Shown: positions 13,089 to 25,017, counted from the stretch's first letter. The stretch: 64,000 nt of DNA from Sabellastarte sp. h YS-2021 (GCA_964017235.1 OZ024934.1:83976706-84040705), one strand, 5' to 3'. Made by a program: numbers and translations. Notes: generated from the letters alone by a model not told the origin.

Positions 13089-14313
13089 ACTAGAGGAATG
13101 TTTTTGCTAACAAAAGCAAAGCATCCCTGAAACTTTAAAATGCTTTGTGGTTTTAATAAGCATGCTGTAAAGCTAAGAATGCACAAAGCTGCACCGTATG
13201 CTTTCCTAATACCTCTTAATACATTCTGAAGCTATAAAAGCAACGATAAAGGAGATATAAGGCAAAAACTCCAAAGCAGCTATTTATGACCCCAGTTTGG
13301 CCCATAAGGGGGGGTCGGGGGGTAAAACTGACTGGCTATTTAGACTCTCCACATATGCTTTCCCACTACCTCTTAATACACTCTGAAGGTATAAAAGCAA
13401 CAATAAAAGAGATATAAGGCAAAACTCCAAAGCAACTATTTTATGACCCCAGTTTGACCCATAAGAGGGGGGTCGGGGGATAAAACTGACTGGCTATTTA
13501 GATTCTCCACATATGCTTTCCTAATACCTCTTAATACATTCTGAAGCTATAAAAGCAACGATAAAGGAGATATAAGGCAAAAACTCAAAATCAGCTATTT
13601 TATGACCCCAGTTTGACCCATAAGGGGGGGCCGGGGGTAAAACTGACCGGCTATTTAGAGTCTCCACATATGCTTTCCCAATACCTCTTAATACATTCTG
13701 AAGGTATAAAAGCAACAATAAAGGAGATATAAGGCAAAACTCCAAAGCAACTATTTTATGACCCCAGTTTGACCCATAAGGGGGGGGGGGGGGCGTGGGG
13801 TAAAACTGACCGGCTATTTAGACTCTCTACATATGGTTTCCTATTACCTCCCAGTACATTTTATGGCTCTAAATGCAATACTAGATAATAGGGGGGTTGA
13901 CCTAAATTTAAGGCTTTCAGATTGGAAGGTGTCAGAAAATCACTCATAAATGGGACATTTTTCAAGGGATTGCTCCCAAAATCTAATCAGCTCGCGTTTT
14001 CGATAGTATGAACAGGTGTGTCAAATTATAAGGCTGTGTAGCACGTAGTTTTTCCTGAACTGCGATGACGGGGGGGGGGGGTTGTACTTGTACTTCAAAA
14101 AAATTGTTTTTGATCATGTGACCTTCATAAAGGTCAAAGGTCAAATTTAAGCATGCAGAAAAATTTTCCCACGCCTAAGGTATATAACTGCCACATATGG
14201 TTTGAAACCTTCTCATAATAAGGGAGATATTCAAGGGAGACCATAATGCGGCAGCGGCGGCGAGGAAACTGAGGTGAAAACAAATAAGCGCCCTTTCAGG
14301 GACGCTTAATTAC
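13089..14313 (+). mobile_element. Family E hairpin-ended non-autonomous element, copy 2
   Basis: The left end has 'ctagaggaatgtttttgct' followed by 'gcatccctgaaac'. The right end is a hairpin, aagcgccct...agggacgctt, at about 14288-14309. Its right arm is inverse to the left-end aagcatccctgaaa. The interior has about four units of a 155-bp repeat, anchored on 'cttaatacattctgaag' near 13217, 13371, 13529 and 13686, each with a G run after 'gacccataag'. Just inside the right end lies a CGG-rich tract (about 14248-14262). It has no coding capacity. Copy 3 at 21123 has the same ends and the same unit. Confidence 0.75.
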
Positions 14314-17300
14314 TTACAATACATACAAGACCTAAATACTGGGAAACAGGCCAGGAAATTTTTTTTTTTCATTCCCTGAAATCCCTTACTACAAATAATT
14401 AGTGTTGTGAATACATAAACAAATGGCAGTTATTCTGAAATATTTCTAGAACTACATAACATACACATCTCAAAATAAACTACAGTTTTTGTATTCAATG
14501 GTGCTCCTTACAATGGAACATTTCACAGATGACTTACTCTTCAGGTAAATATGAAGTTACATTGTTTATTATTTAAATAAAGCTGTGGATGATAAATATA
14601 AAATAACTCCTGAAGTATATTTTATATGATATCACTTGTAAAGATAATAAGCTCCCTTGGTGCTTTTCCTGCTATATTTAGAGGAATTTGTTTAAAATAT
14701 TCATTACAGATAAGTAATCAGTGAACATTTGCTGGTTAGTCAGCACTGTCTATCAGAAAAAGATTCAATATTGGTTAAAAGCAGGAAACTGTGTCTATTT
14801 TATGTATCTGTAATCCATGTATTCACACATGGAGGACAGATAGAGAACATTAATCAGAACAATGTACACAGGATGTCAAGTGAAAAAAACTTGACATACA
14901 GGATATGAGACTTCCAACAACACTCCAGAAATAGTTGATGATAAACATACGTGTGTATTGGTAAAAATACACTCACACAAATAAGCATGTTATTTTCTCT
15001 TAGATTTTTATAAGAGGTACAGAACTTGTTGTAAATTTCAAAGACAATAAACACAGTTTAAAGTCACCAATTTAAACTGTAATTACCAGTCATCTGGTTT
15101 TTGGAGGTTCTCATTATTTTAGCCCATAAAGTATGAACGTAATTGACCATAATTGCTGAAGTATCTGTTAACATCTGGAAATGAAAACAAATTCCATAAC
15201 ACAACCTGTAAACATCTAGAGGGGCCTTCGCAGTGCTCCAGTGCTATTTTTGCAAAGTTGTTACAATGGTTTTGAGATGTGCAATAGTTTGTGGCAAGAA
15301 CCCAAAACAGGGTCAGTTGATGATCCAGTTAAGGCCAATTTTCGCTGGTATTTTCGATGCTACACAATACTACTTGATCCTTGCTGTACCCAGTGATGCC
15401 TTTGAGTCACATGACAACGGTATAGCACCGTGTTACCATAGTGACATCACTGTTCAATATGAAGACCATGTCACTGCTAATCATGCCATTGCTATGTTAC
15501 AATGGCAGTACATTTTGTATGGCAATAACACCACACAAAATGCTTGCCAATGTAACACTGCAACATAAAAGCATAAAAACATGCATTTCTCCCATATTTT
15601 CTGCAATGTTTTTGTTAACATTTTTTCCCCATTTATCAAAAGAAAGGTTTCTGGTGGAGCAGACATGACTAATAGCCACTTTAACAATTACCTCCTCACT
15701 GTCAACACTCATATCTCTCTATATCACAAGTTAGTCATATCTATGTAAAGTGATAAACGACAGAAAAAACCCCACAGAAGTATGTATAATACATTATAAC
15801 AAGTGAGTTTGGCAGTAGAAGCATTCAGCTACACATCACCCTGTTAAAACACAAGACTCTGTCACAACACATGAACCATCACAAAGTATGTAAAGCATTA
15901 ATGTTAATGAACAGCAATCACAAACCCATGTATATCTATAAACATCACACCTTCAAGACATGTCACCTTGACAGAACATATGACCCTGTCACAACACATA
16001 TCCCTGCCAGAAGTATGTAAAACATAATGAACAGTCAATCTCAGATTCTCATATAATTTGTACTATCCAAAAAGGCTGGGAGACTGAGATGTTGTTTGGA
16101 TGATTAAAACTTTACAGGAAATATACTACTTAATTCTGATTCAGTGGGTGGCACTAAAGCCCACAATTTGAAACTTTCAGGAATACCACATGAAGCACTT
16201 CACTCTGTATAAGACCTTAATAATGGCATTTTTCAGTAAAAATTAATAGGGAAACACCCATTAAAGTAATGTGGAAATGAGTCCCTAAAATTCAATATTT
16301 GGATAACAGGTCTGACAATTAGTTACAAAGCAATTTACATATTGTCACTATGAATCATTGTTTCTCAGCTATGAGTAACTGATAAGATGTCATGCTGATG
16401 AAATACTATCAGTATTTCACAGTAATTCATTGAACTCAGTGTGGCCATGTGAACTATTGATGGGACGGACTAATGATTGGGCTATTTAAGGTAAATTAAC
16501 AATCTGTATGAAATGGTAAGAAGTCCAACTAAAACTTCAACTAAAATGTTTGAATTGAACACTGCATTGACCATACAATGACGCCTCATTCCCATGTTCT
16601 GAACACATTCCCGGCTGTGTGTAATGTAATGTTTACATTCTGATATATATTGATAGGTACAGTAGACTCTGTATAAGTAGATTCAGCCTGAGGTTCATCT
16701 GTCTGAAACTAGCTTTGTATTCCCAACATTAGAGCATGCGATCTTCTGTACTAAGCCTAAGGTTGATTGTATCATGAGGAGACTGGAGGTTCTACTTCTA
16801 CAGAGTCTAGTGTATCTTCATGATGATCACAGAACTTTAACCTCATTTCAAAGGATTTCATGCCACTTTCCTCCCTTTGCACAAATCACTCCTAGCAGAT
16901 TTCAACATTTTGTGGTTTTAACCCTTTTACACTTGCAGCAAAAGTTTCACACGAGAACAAAACAGTAACAGCTGGTATTTTCCAATTTCTCATGCATAAA
17001 ATGCTATCAAGGAGATGTAATACGTTTTAACAAACAAATGGCAAAGACTTCCCACATATGAACATGAGATGCATAACTCAGGAAAGAGATTTGTATATTA
17101 TTGGAATAAATGACATATTCCAGTGCTTTTTGATGGTTTTAAACTTTTGATCGGCTGCATTAAACCCACGAAGCTCGAAGGGCTTGTTATTCCTATTATA
17201 AAGTGGTTTCATTAATATTTTGATCAAAATAAGACATAAATCTTAATTGAAAATCAAAACAAATGTAAGGTTGGCTATTCCATTATTCAAACATACATAG

Positions 17301-18139
17301 TGATGGATGTGCAGTTTCCATGTAAAAGTTTCTATTTGTTAAATAAAATTCTGTGACCTCATGAATATTCATAATGCCCATCTAATGCCCATTTACAGAA
17401 ATTATTCCTATTTTTATCTTGTTAAATGATAATGAATTATAATTTATAACATAAAATTATAAAAATCGATAACTACCTAAAACATGTTAGACATTATATA
17501 AAATATAATGTTTTCAGATTAATATAACTAATTTTACACATGCAATATCATGCAGAAATAAAAGGAACTTAGATACTGAACAGGGATTGATTTTCTTGGA
17601 TATCAAACGAGATCCTGTAAGGAAAGTGGCTTCTCTCCATTTTCAACTCAAAAGGCAAGTCTCCAAAAATTTCTGACACAAAAACAAAAAGGCTTTGTTG
17701 AGCATATACATTTTAGCACTGCTATACAACACTTTACACTGTAAAACTGTCACTGCTACATCATATTGCTTATTATTAAAGAATGTGTTTTATGAGCCAA
17801 TAACTTATAAAGTTTAACATAACTCAATCAGAAATTTGTATTTATTTGCAAAATATATGAGAGGTAAAATACTGAGGTATTTGTTTAAACCTAACTGTGT
17901 TGCATCAAAATAGTAAGAAGAGAAAGTGAACAGTAGGGTGTCTTGTCACAAATATTCTCAAGCATGACAAGTATCAGAAATATGGTGATTAGTTTCAATG
18001 GGCTTATAAACTAATCTGGCACTTTTATGTCACTAAATCCTGTATGGAAGTGGCCATCAAGAGAAATTAGAATCTTATTGAGAGTTTATCTCTAGAAATC
18101 TGGAATCTTGAATACTTGGTGAGTTTCTGGAAGCTGCTG
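14314..18139. other. Unassigned AT-rich flank, possibly downstream of the receptor gene
   Basis: This 3.8-kb stretch is the longest tract without a recognised repeat. It lies on the 3' side of the minus-strand receptor gene, so part of it could be 3' UTR or intergenic DNA. Reading downstream from the stop codon at 19143, the first canonical AATAAA I noticed on the minus strand is at 17841-17846. I could not tell whether it is used. Open frames here, including one at 15233-15568, lack recognisable domains or repeats. Confidence 0.4.
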
Positions 18140-18985
18140 AAATAGCATCAGAAATGCCCGTACCCGTGACATCGCACACCTTCAATCCAAACCAATGTCC
18201 ATACCAAGTATCAACTTCCTACACCTTATGACTTCTCAGATATAGCATGGACAAGCTTTTGAAAGTTAAGGTCACTGTGGGAAGGTCATAGGAGGGTCAC
18301 ACCATGAGGTTGCACACTTACACCTCGCAACTGATTTTTTTTTTTTTTTAAATAATATTATTTACTTACCCTTTTGTAACATGGTGCATCAGGGACTGGG
18401 CAGGCCTCGCAACTGATGTCCCTTATCGGGTATTGATATCCTACACCTTAGGTTCTCCAAGATATAGCCTGAACAAGTTTTTAAAGGAAAATTTCACCAT
18501 AGAAAGGTCAAACTTCAAATCAAGGTCATACCAAGAGGTTGCATAAATACACCCCCAACCAATGTTTCTACCAAGTATGAACATCTTATACCTTACAGTT
18601 TCTCAGGTATAGCATGGATAAAATTAATGGCCAAGGTCCCTATGGCACGGTTAAATCAAGGTCACACCATGGCATTGCACACCTACACCCCACCAAACAA
18701 ATGTCCCAACCAAGTATCAATATTCTATACCTTACAGTTTTTGAAATATAGCCCGGACAAGAGTTTCCAACTCCATGTCACCAAAGCATGGTTAAAGGTC
18801 AAATCAAAGTTACTCCATGACATTGCATACCTACACTCCCAACCAATATCCCTACCCAGTCTCAATTTCCTACACCTTAACATTTTTGAGATACAGCCCA
18901 GACAAGATTTTTTTGCTGCCACCCGACTGACCACCTAGCCGGGGGGTCATTGGTGAAAGCAATACCAGTACAGACTTTAAAGACT
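18140..18985 (+). mobile_element. Family D hairpin-ended element, copy 1
   Basis: The left end has 'atagcatcagaaatgcccgt', as at 56410 and 59888. The interior has degenerate units of the 139-bp family D repeat, carrying 'aaggtcacaccatg', 'caccaatgtccctacca', 'ttcctacaccttacggtt' and 'gagatatagcc'. The right end near 18948-18985 is a degraded form of the family's 'taccccgacagcc...ggctgtggggta' hairpin. A 69-bp retro-insertion at 18336-18404 interrupts it. It lies just downstream of the receptor stop codon and could fall in the 3' UTR. Confidence 0.65.
18336..18404 (-). mobile_element. Very short retro-insertion with 13-bp target duplication
   Basis: A 69-bp insert starts with a T run (an A tail on the minus strand) and interrupts a family D unit. 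The 13-bp sequence cctcgcaactgat flanks it on both sides (18323-18335 and 18405-18417). Removing the insert and one duplicate restores the family D unit. This is the signature of LINE-machinery retrotransposition of a severely 5'-truncated RNA. The source transcript is not identifiable from 55 bp of body. Confidence 0.75.
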
Positions 18986-19142
18986 GGGGTAAAAGTTATA
19001 CTGACATCATGAAGCTTTATCACCTTATTTTATCCAGTGGTAACATCATTCACAAAAGATTTCTAAGTAAAATTTATGGCACAACAGACATGAACATAAG
19101 GCAAAGCAAAAACAGCGAAAACCCAACCTATTCCTTCTCCCG

Positions 19143-20044
19143 CTATGCCTCCCTTCTCTCCACAGGAGACCGTCCATGCAAATTTTCATAGTGTCCTTCA
19201 CCTTTCCTATTCATTGGCAGATTACCATTTTCTGGCATTATTTTCACCTTATCATAATAATCCTCTGAGGAATTCCTGTCCCCCTTTTCACCTTCCCTCA
19301 CTTTGTCTGACACATCAGACCCACCTTCTAACTCTCTTTTCATATTTTCCATTTCAACATTTTCGTAGTGATTTGTCTCACCACTTTCCTCAGCATTGCC
19401 ACTGATAACTGGCACTTGTTCTTTTTCATATTCATAATTTCCATTAACCTCGAGCTTATGTTGGCCATCAGAGTTCTGTCCAACATGTTCATTTGTTTGT
19501 GGCAAGTCATTTGTATACATTCGTTCATTGCTGCTGTTTTCTCCACTGACTACAGGTAGCTGTTCCTTGCTGTATGCACTGTCGTCGGCATCATGACTTA
19601 ATCCATTAACACTTGCTGAGAGTTGCAGATCTTGCTGATCACCACTTCTGTCAATCCTTTCTACTTCTGACTCATACAATGAATTATCTTTCATCAGTGG
19701 CACAGAGCCCAGTTTCTTTACTGGAGGTTTGCTGTCTGTCTTCAGATCTAATTGATTGTAGTATGTTCTGTCTTTCATTTCATCAGTTTCACTCTTATCA
19801 ATGTCAGCATTGACCTGGCTTTCATCCAGTCCTGCATCCTTATCAACCGATTTTCCATCCAGTTCATTCTGTTCTTTGTCCACTTTGTCACATCTCACAT
19901 AATCCAGGTCTGCTACATCGACCCTGTCATCCCCTTCACTCAGATTTGTTTCCTCTTCAGGCCTGATGGCACTCGTACTGTTGGGTTTTGGTTTCCTGGA
20001 CTTCACATTGGTCATCAGCATGTAGTCAATGCTGGTCGGCTTCC
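19143..20044 (-). CDS. Receptor exon 5: tyrosine-rich cytoplasmic tail and stop
   Basis: Terminal coding exon, residues 315-614, ending in TAG at 19143. The acceptor is a good ttattacag at the upper edge, and phase 1 joins the previous exon as G|GG. The sequence is acidic, Ser/Asn/Glu-rich and without a folded domain, so probably disordered. Tyrosine motifs that could dock SH2 or PTB proteins when phosphorylated include YMLM (322), YVRC (363), YYNQL (409), YESEV (438), YTND (491), YENV (541), YYDKV (577) and YENL (600). YTND and YENL/YENV fit a YxN pattern and YMLM fits YxxM; their use is inference. An internal duplication pairs YSKEQLPVVSG (472) with YEKEQVPVISG (520). The open frame continues upstream past the acceptor to 20114, but that part (starting MSQSLIHP) is intron. 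The nearest downstream repeat is family D, starting within 160 bp of the stop. Confidence 0.8.
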
Positions 20045-20618
20045 CTGTAATAATATGGAAATGTAAAGCGGTAAATAGATGATCTTGCTGGGGATGTATT
20101 AATGACTGAGACAAGAGCCTGAAAATACAGTCAAGACCCTTTTATACAGAACTCTAAAAAGTACATTTCACATCATCATATGTCACTTTACTGACTCACA
20201 TTTAAGTTTGTCCCTTTACTGAGTTACCTTTAATTCTGACACTTCATGGAGTTACCTTTAGTCCTGACACTTTACTGAGTTACCTTTAATCTTATTACTT
20301 TACTAACTCATCTTTAATTCTGTCACTTTATTGAGTTACCTTTAGTCCCATCACTTTACTGACTCGCCTTAAATTCTGTCACTTTACTGAGTTACCTTTA
20401 ATCCTGTCACTTTAATGTTTCCTCTTTAAGTCTATCACTTAAATGGCTCGCCTTTAATTCCGTCACTTCACTGATTCACCTTTAATTCTGCCACTTTACT
20501 GATTCATCTTTAAGTTTATCACTTTAGTGACCAATCCTTAATCCTCTCACAATACTCGCTCACTTTAATCATGTCACGTAATTGAAACACATTTAATCAT
20601 GTCACTTGACTGACTCAC
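20045..20618 (-). repeat. Intron 4 with 28-bp minisatellite copied from the exon 4 donor
   Basis: From about 20176 to 20636 there are some 16 consecutive units of 28 bp, plus-strand form 'gtcactttactgagttacctttaatcct'-like. The last unit (about 20607-20635) overlaps the end of exon 4 and includes its real 5' splice site. On the minus strand each unit therefore reads roughly gacaggattaaag followed by gtgagtcagt. At least units near 20230, 20282 and 20395 keep aaagGTaactcag and one near 20475 keeps aaagGTgaatcag, so they are candidate cryptic donors. The rest of the intron is ordinary AT-rich sequence up to the acceptor at 20045. Confidence 0.85.
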
Positions 20619-20797
20619 CTTTAATCCTGTCATATGTATTGTCAGGCTCTTTATTCTGCATCAGTGCATTCTCCTCTGTTTCTGGGGGTGGCTCATCCCA
20701 CTGACTTATCTGATTGGCATACTCTGGGTCAATCTGTTCACCAGGGCTCAATCCGCTTGGCATGGGTGGCGGAAACTTCTTCGTCTTGTAACGTGTC
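20619..20797 (-). CDS. Receptor exon 4: juxtamembrane cytoplasmic segment
   Basis: Encodes residues 255-314. The acceptor is ttattttccag and the donor is attaaag|gtgagt, both good matches to consensus. It begins with the basic stop-transfer end of the membrane span (RTRYKTKK), then a proline-rich stretch (FPPPMPSGLSP), a YANQI motif at 281, PPPE near 291, and a YDRI motif at 310. The phase is 2 in and 1 out, consistent with its neighbours. The 13 nt at its 3' end are part of the 28-bp unit amplified in the following intron. The proline runs could bind SH3 or WW domains; that is inference. Confidence 0.8.
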
Positions 20798-22041
20798 CTG
20801 GAAAATAAGGTGAAACAAAATTATAACAACATCTGGATATTTTGTATCTAAAATATGATCTAGATTTCCACCCAAGATTTAATCATTTCATGAAAAATTT
20901 GAAAATTTTCACAAAGATCCCTTCATCACTTTTCAAGTAATTGCAAACATAAAGAAACAGACACAAACGAACTCCAAACATAGCCTGCTGCCATAATAAA
21001 TGAATCCCCGAAGAACTGAATTATTCATATTTATACAGAATGTTGGTGTAGCAACTGGTCTATTTCAGGATGTTGTGGCTACTAAACACGATCCTACCAA
21101 CTGAAAATAAATTTGTATTGAAACTAGAGGAATGCTTTTGCTAACAAAACGAAGCATCCCTGAAAGTTTAAAATGCTTTGTGGTTTTAATAAGCATGCTG
21201 TAAATCTAAGAATGCACAAAGCTGTGCCGTATGCTTTCCCAATACCTCTTAATACATTCTGAAGCTATAAAAGCAACGATAAAGGAGATATAAGGCAAAA
21301 ACTCCAAAGCAGCCATTTATGACCCCAGTTTGGCCCATAAGGGGGGCTGGGGGGATAAAACTGACTGGCTATTTAGACTCTCCACATATGCTTTCCCAAT
21401 ACCTCTTAATACATTCCAAAGGTATAAAAGCAACAATAAAAGAGATATAAGGCAAAACTCCAAAGCAACTATTTTATGACCCCAGTTTGACCCATAAGGA
21501 AGGGTCGGGGGGTAAAACTGACCGGCTATTTAGACTCTTCACATATGCTTTCTCAATACCTCTTAATACATTCTGAAGGTATAAAAGCAACAATAAAGGA
21601 GATATAAGGCAAAAACTCCAAAGCAGCTATTTATGACCCCAGTTTGACCCATAAGGGGGGTCGGGGGGTAGAACTGACCTTCTATTTAGACTCTCCACAT
21701 ATGCTTTCCCAATACCTCTTAATACATTCTGAAGCTATAAAAGCAACAATAAAGGAGATATAAGGCAAAAACGCAAAATCAGTTATTTTATGACCCCAGT
21801 TTGGGGTACTTCAAAAAAATTGTTTTTGATCATAAAGGTCAAATTTAAGCATGCAAAAAAATTTTCCCACGCCTAAGGTATATAACTGCCAAATATGGTT
21901 TGAAACCTTCTAATATTAAGGGAGATATTCAAGGGAGACCATATTGCTGCGGCGGTGAGGAAACTAAGGCGAAAACAAATAAGCACCCTTTCAGGGAAGC
22001 TTAATGATTAAGACAGAAATAAGGTGAAATGGTATTAATAC
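20798..22041 (-). other. Intron 3 of the receptor gene, mostly a family E insertion
   Basis: Bounded by the donor agaag|gtatta at 22041 and the acceptor at 20798. It contains family E copy 3 (21123-22006), whose right end stops only about 35 bp from the exon 3 donor. No additional exon is evident. Confidence 0.7.
21123..22006 (+). mobile_element. Family E hairpin-ended element, copy 3
   Basis: Same ends as the copy at 13089: 'ctagaggaatgcttttgct' plus gcatccctgaaag at the left, and the hairpin aagcaccct...agggaagctt at about 21981-22002. It has about four 155-bp units (anchored near 21245, 21402, 21560, 21716), a shorter unique region, the 'aaaattttcccacgcc' block and a GCGGCGG tract near 21950. 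It is inserted in an intron of the receptor gene in antisense orientation to it. Confidence 0.75.
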
Positions 22042-22120
22042 CTTCTACATATCACCACAACTGTTACTATGACAACGATCAGCATCACTGAGGCTCCCAG
22101 AGCAATTCCTACGATAAGAC
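22042..22120 (-). CDS. Receptor exon 3: transmembrane segment
   Basis: Encodes residues 229-254 plus two bases of 255. The acceptor tgatttcag precedes GTCTTATCG, and the donor is agaag|gtatta. Translation gives an uninterrupted hydrophobic run of about 24 residues starting LIVGIALGASV and ending VVVIC, followed by RR. This is a classic single-pass type I span with a basic cytoplasmic edge. The phase is 1 in and 2 out, so it fits exactly between exons 2 and 4. It is too small to be found as an open frame and was found by following splice phase outward from exon 4. Confidence 0.85.
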
Positions 22121-22599
22121 CTGAAATCACATAAACAATTTAATTACAAAAAAAAAAACCATCAGTTGCATGTTGCTGATATTTGCAGATGGAAACAATA
22201 GAAACTACAGCAGAATTGCTGTATTATATGGGGAGAGCATGATTTGGTTCAGATAACAAACAGTTCATAAGATAGAGGAGGCTGTGATGCTAATTTGGAT
22301 AACAATGGATATTTGGATGATTAAAAATTGTCAACTATTCATATAATCAAAGTTTGGTTAATAGAAGCTCTAAAGTATATCAAAAAGTGCACATTGTCAA
22401 GTTAAGAATTCTCCCCCTGAACATTTAACAACTAGAAATAGGAGGCACTGTTAAGAGTAGCTGCAACGTTGTAAGCTAACAGGATGGTGTAGAAGAAAAC
22501 ACTTGATCATGTGCAATGTCCACCCTATGAATGTGTTGCCAAAAGTTGTACTGTAATATTTAAAGTTTTACTGTCTACGTATCACATCTGAAAACTGAC

Positions 22600-22698
22600 C
22601 CACTCTGCGTTCATCAGTCTGACTATTGTTCTCTCTTTTCACCACGGCCTCAGTGAGGGTATTAAGTTGAGTGGTGGAATCTGTCTCCTCTGGACCAG
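22600..22698 (-). CDS. Receptor exon 2: extracellular stalk
   Basis: Encodes residues 196-228. The acceptor ttttgtag precedes CTGGTCC; the donor gtcagt is weaker than usual, but it is the one that gives the correct phase. Translation starts (A)GPEETDSTTQLNTLTEAV and ends QTDERRV. It is hydrophilic with Ser/Thr, one N-glycosylation sequon (NNS near 219) and no cysteine, as expected for a membrane-proximal stalk. The phase is 1 in and 1 out, so it can be included or skipped without a frameshift and joins directly to exon 1. Confidence 0.75.
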
Positions 22699-22796
22699 CT
22701 ACAAAACAAGTGTTTACAGAATACACAAATTAAACATTACATTCAATCTGGCTCCTTGATAATATAAAGCATCGTAAACTGTACATTTATCCTTTA

Positions 22797-24796
22797 ACAA
22801 GGTCTAAATGAATTTGGCACTTTTCTAATAGTGCCAAGTTTAGGCCATTTTTCAATCACTATAATGATTTCTGTCATAAATTGGCCATATTGTGCATTTT
22901 ATAATCTATATACACTTAGATAGGAAGCTTGAGCAATATTTTTATTATTTTATCATTTAAATCTTTATCTACAGCTCGATTGAATTCAACCTTGTTTCAG
23001 TGGAATGTTCAACCATCTCTTTCAGTAACATTAGTAATACTTTATTTAGTGAGAATTGGACTAAGCCTGCAAAGAATTGTGAAAAATACTCTGATATAAC
23101 ATGATTGAATTCAACCATGTCTGTCAGAAACATTTGTGGTCCTTTATGCAGTAAGAACTTAACTAGCCTGCACGTCTTGTATGACAGAATTATGAGAAAG
23201 AGTCAGATATAACAGGAATAAGACATGATTGAATTCAACCATGTCTGTCAGTAATTTTTGTGACCATATGTGCAGTCTCAGAACTGAACTAGCCCAGGCA
23301 AATTGCAGTACAGAATTATGAAAAATACTCCAATATAACAGGAATAAGGGACGATTGAATTCAACCATGTCTGTCAGTAATATTTGTGATCCTATATGCA
23401 GTGAGAACTAGCTGAACTATCCCGGGCAACTTGCAGTACAGAATTATGAAAAATACTCTGATATAACAGGAATAAGGGATGATTGAATTCAACCATGTCT
23501 TTCAAGAACCTTTGTGATGCTTTATTCATTGAGAATTGGACTAGCCTGTGCAAATTGTAGCACAGAATTGTGAAAAGATACCGCGATATAACAGGAATAA
23601 GAGATGATTGAATTCAACCATATTTTCAGTAGCATTTGTGATCCTTCAATATGCAGTGAGAACTGATCTAGCCAGCACAACTTGTAGCACAGAACTGTGA
23701 AAAATACTGAGATATAACTGGAAAAGAGGTGATTGAATTCAACCATGTCTGTCAGTAATATTTGTGATCCTATATGCAGGGAGAACTGCACTATCCTGCA
23801 CAACTTGTAGCACAGAACTATGAAAAATACTCTGATGTAACAGTAAGACATGATTAAATTCAATCACATCTGTCAGTAACATTTGTGATCCTTTATGCAG
23901 TGAACATTGGACTAGCCTGCATAGCTTATAGCAGATAATTGTAAAACATACTCAGATATTACAGTAATAAGTTATGATTGAATTCAACCATCTCTCTCAG
24001 GAATGTTTGTGATCCTTTATGCAGTGAGAACTGGATTAACCTGTGGAAATTGTAGCACAGAATTGTGAAAAATACTCGTACATAACAGGAATAAGAGATG
24101 ATTGAATTCAACCATATTTTCAGTAGCATTTGTGATCCTTTATGCAGTGAGAATTGCACTAGCCTGCACAACTTGTAGCACAGAATGATGAAAAATACTC
24201 AGATATAACTGGAAAAGAGATGATTGAATTCAACCATGTCTGTCAGTAATATTTGTGATCCTATATGCAGTGAGAACTGCACTATCCTGCACAACTTGTA
24301 GCACGGAACTGTAAAAAGTACTCTGATATAACAGTAAGACATGATTGAATTCAATCACGTCTGTCAGTAAGATTTGTGATCCTTTATGCAGTGAAAATTG
24401 AACTAGCCTGCATAGCTTATAGTACAGAATTATGAAAATTATTTTGATATACAGGAATAAGAGATGATTGAATTCAATCATGTCTGTCAGTAATATTTGC
24501 CATCCTTTATGCAGTGAGAACTGGTGTAGCCTACACAACTTGTAGCACAGAACTATGAAAAATACTCAGATATAACAGAACCAAGAGATGATTGAATTCA
24601 ACCATGTCTCAGTAATATTTGTGATCCTTAATGCAGGGAGAACTGTACTATCCTGCACAACTTGTAGCACAGAACTATGAAAAATACTCAGATATAACAG
24701 AAACAAGAGATGATTGAATTCAACCATGTCTCAGTAATATTTGTGATCCTTAATGCAGGGAGAACTGCACAAGCCTGTGAAGCCTGAGAACTGCAC
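22797..24796 (-). repeat. Family H tandem-repeat element, copy 1 (interrupted)
   Basis: The element starts with 'aacaaggtctaaatgaattt' and an 8-bp-stem hairpin, ttggcact...agtgccaa, at 22814-22837. It continues as about 14 units of a 125-bp repeat carrying 'gattgaattcaaccatgtct', 'atttgtgatcctttatgcag', 'cacaacttgtagcacagaa' and 'atgaaaaatactc'. The same sequence occurs in inverse orientation at 49289-51473. The DIRS-like element at 24797-30804 splits this copy, and its remaining end is 30805-30878. Minus orientation is assigned by comparison with the other copy. Long open frames in it recur only because the units are alike. Confidence 0.85.
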
Positions 24797-25017
24797 AAGC
24801 CAAAATGCAAATTTAATAAGTAAATTAAATTTTTATAAGTTAATACCCTATCCAATGGACAATTGCTAATCCGGTCAGCGCAGACTGGCCCGCCAAACGC
24901 CAGAAAAAGACGTCCTGTGTTTCCAGCGGCTGGCCGGTCCCAGTACTGTGCATTCGCCAGGTGGCGAATGGTATTTACTTCCTGTCTAGACAACATGACG
25001 TCAGCATCTTTTTCGTT
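24797..25017 (+). repeat. DIRS left inverted terminal repeat
   Basis: From the 'ccaatggacaattgctaatc' string through 'gacgtcagcatctttttcg' this is the reverse complement of 30615-30795 with few differences. The outermost 45 bp (aaatttaataagtaaatt and following) are unique to this side. They are complemented instead by the internal region at 25090-25131, as expected for DIRS elements. Confidence 0.85.

Noticed and set aside
13775-13800. G-run as a regulatory quadruplex
   Set aside because: It is one unit variant of the family E repeat; run length varies among units, as expected for slippage.
15233-15568. A 111-codon plus-strand frame with several Cys and Asp
   Set aside because: No recognisable domain or signal peptide, overlapping open frames on both strands, and no splice context that fits a gene.
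19752-20066. Plus-strand frame rich in Phe/Ile/Ser opposite the receptor tail
   Set aside because: It is the antisense shadow of exon 5, whose splice phases and tyrosine motifs identify the real strand.
23159-24538. Minus-strand frames reading VQFSLHKGSQ and similar repeats (also at 49301-51109)
   Set aside because: They follow the 125-bp family H unit, change frame between units, and exist in both copies only because the DNA is nearly identical.
23159-24780. CRISPR-like regular repeats
   Set aside because: Units are directly joined with no unique spacers, units are long, and the genome is eukaryotic.
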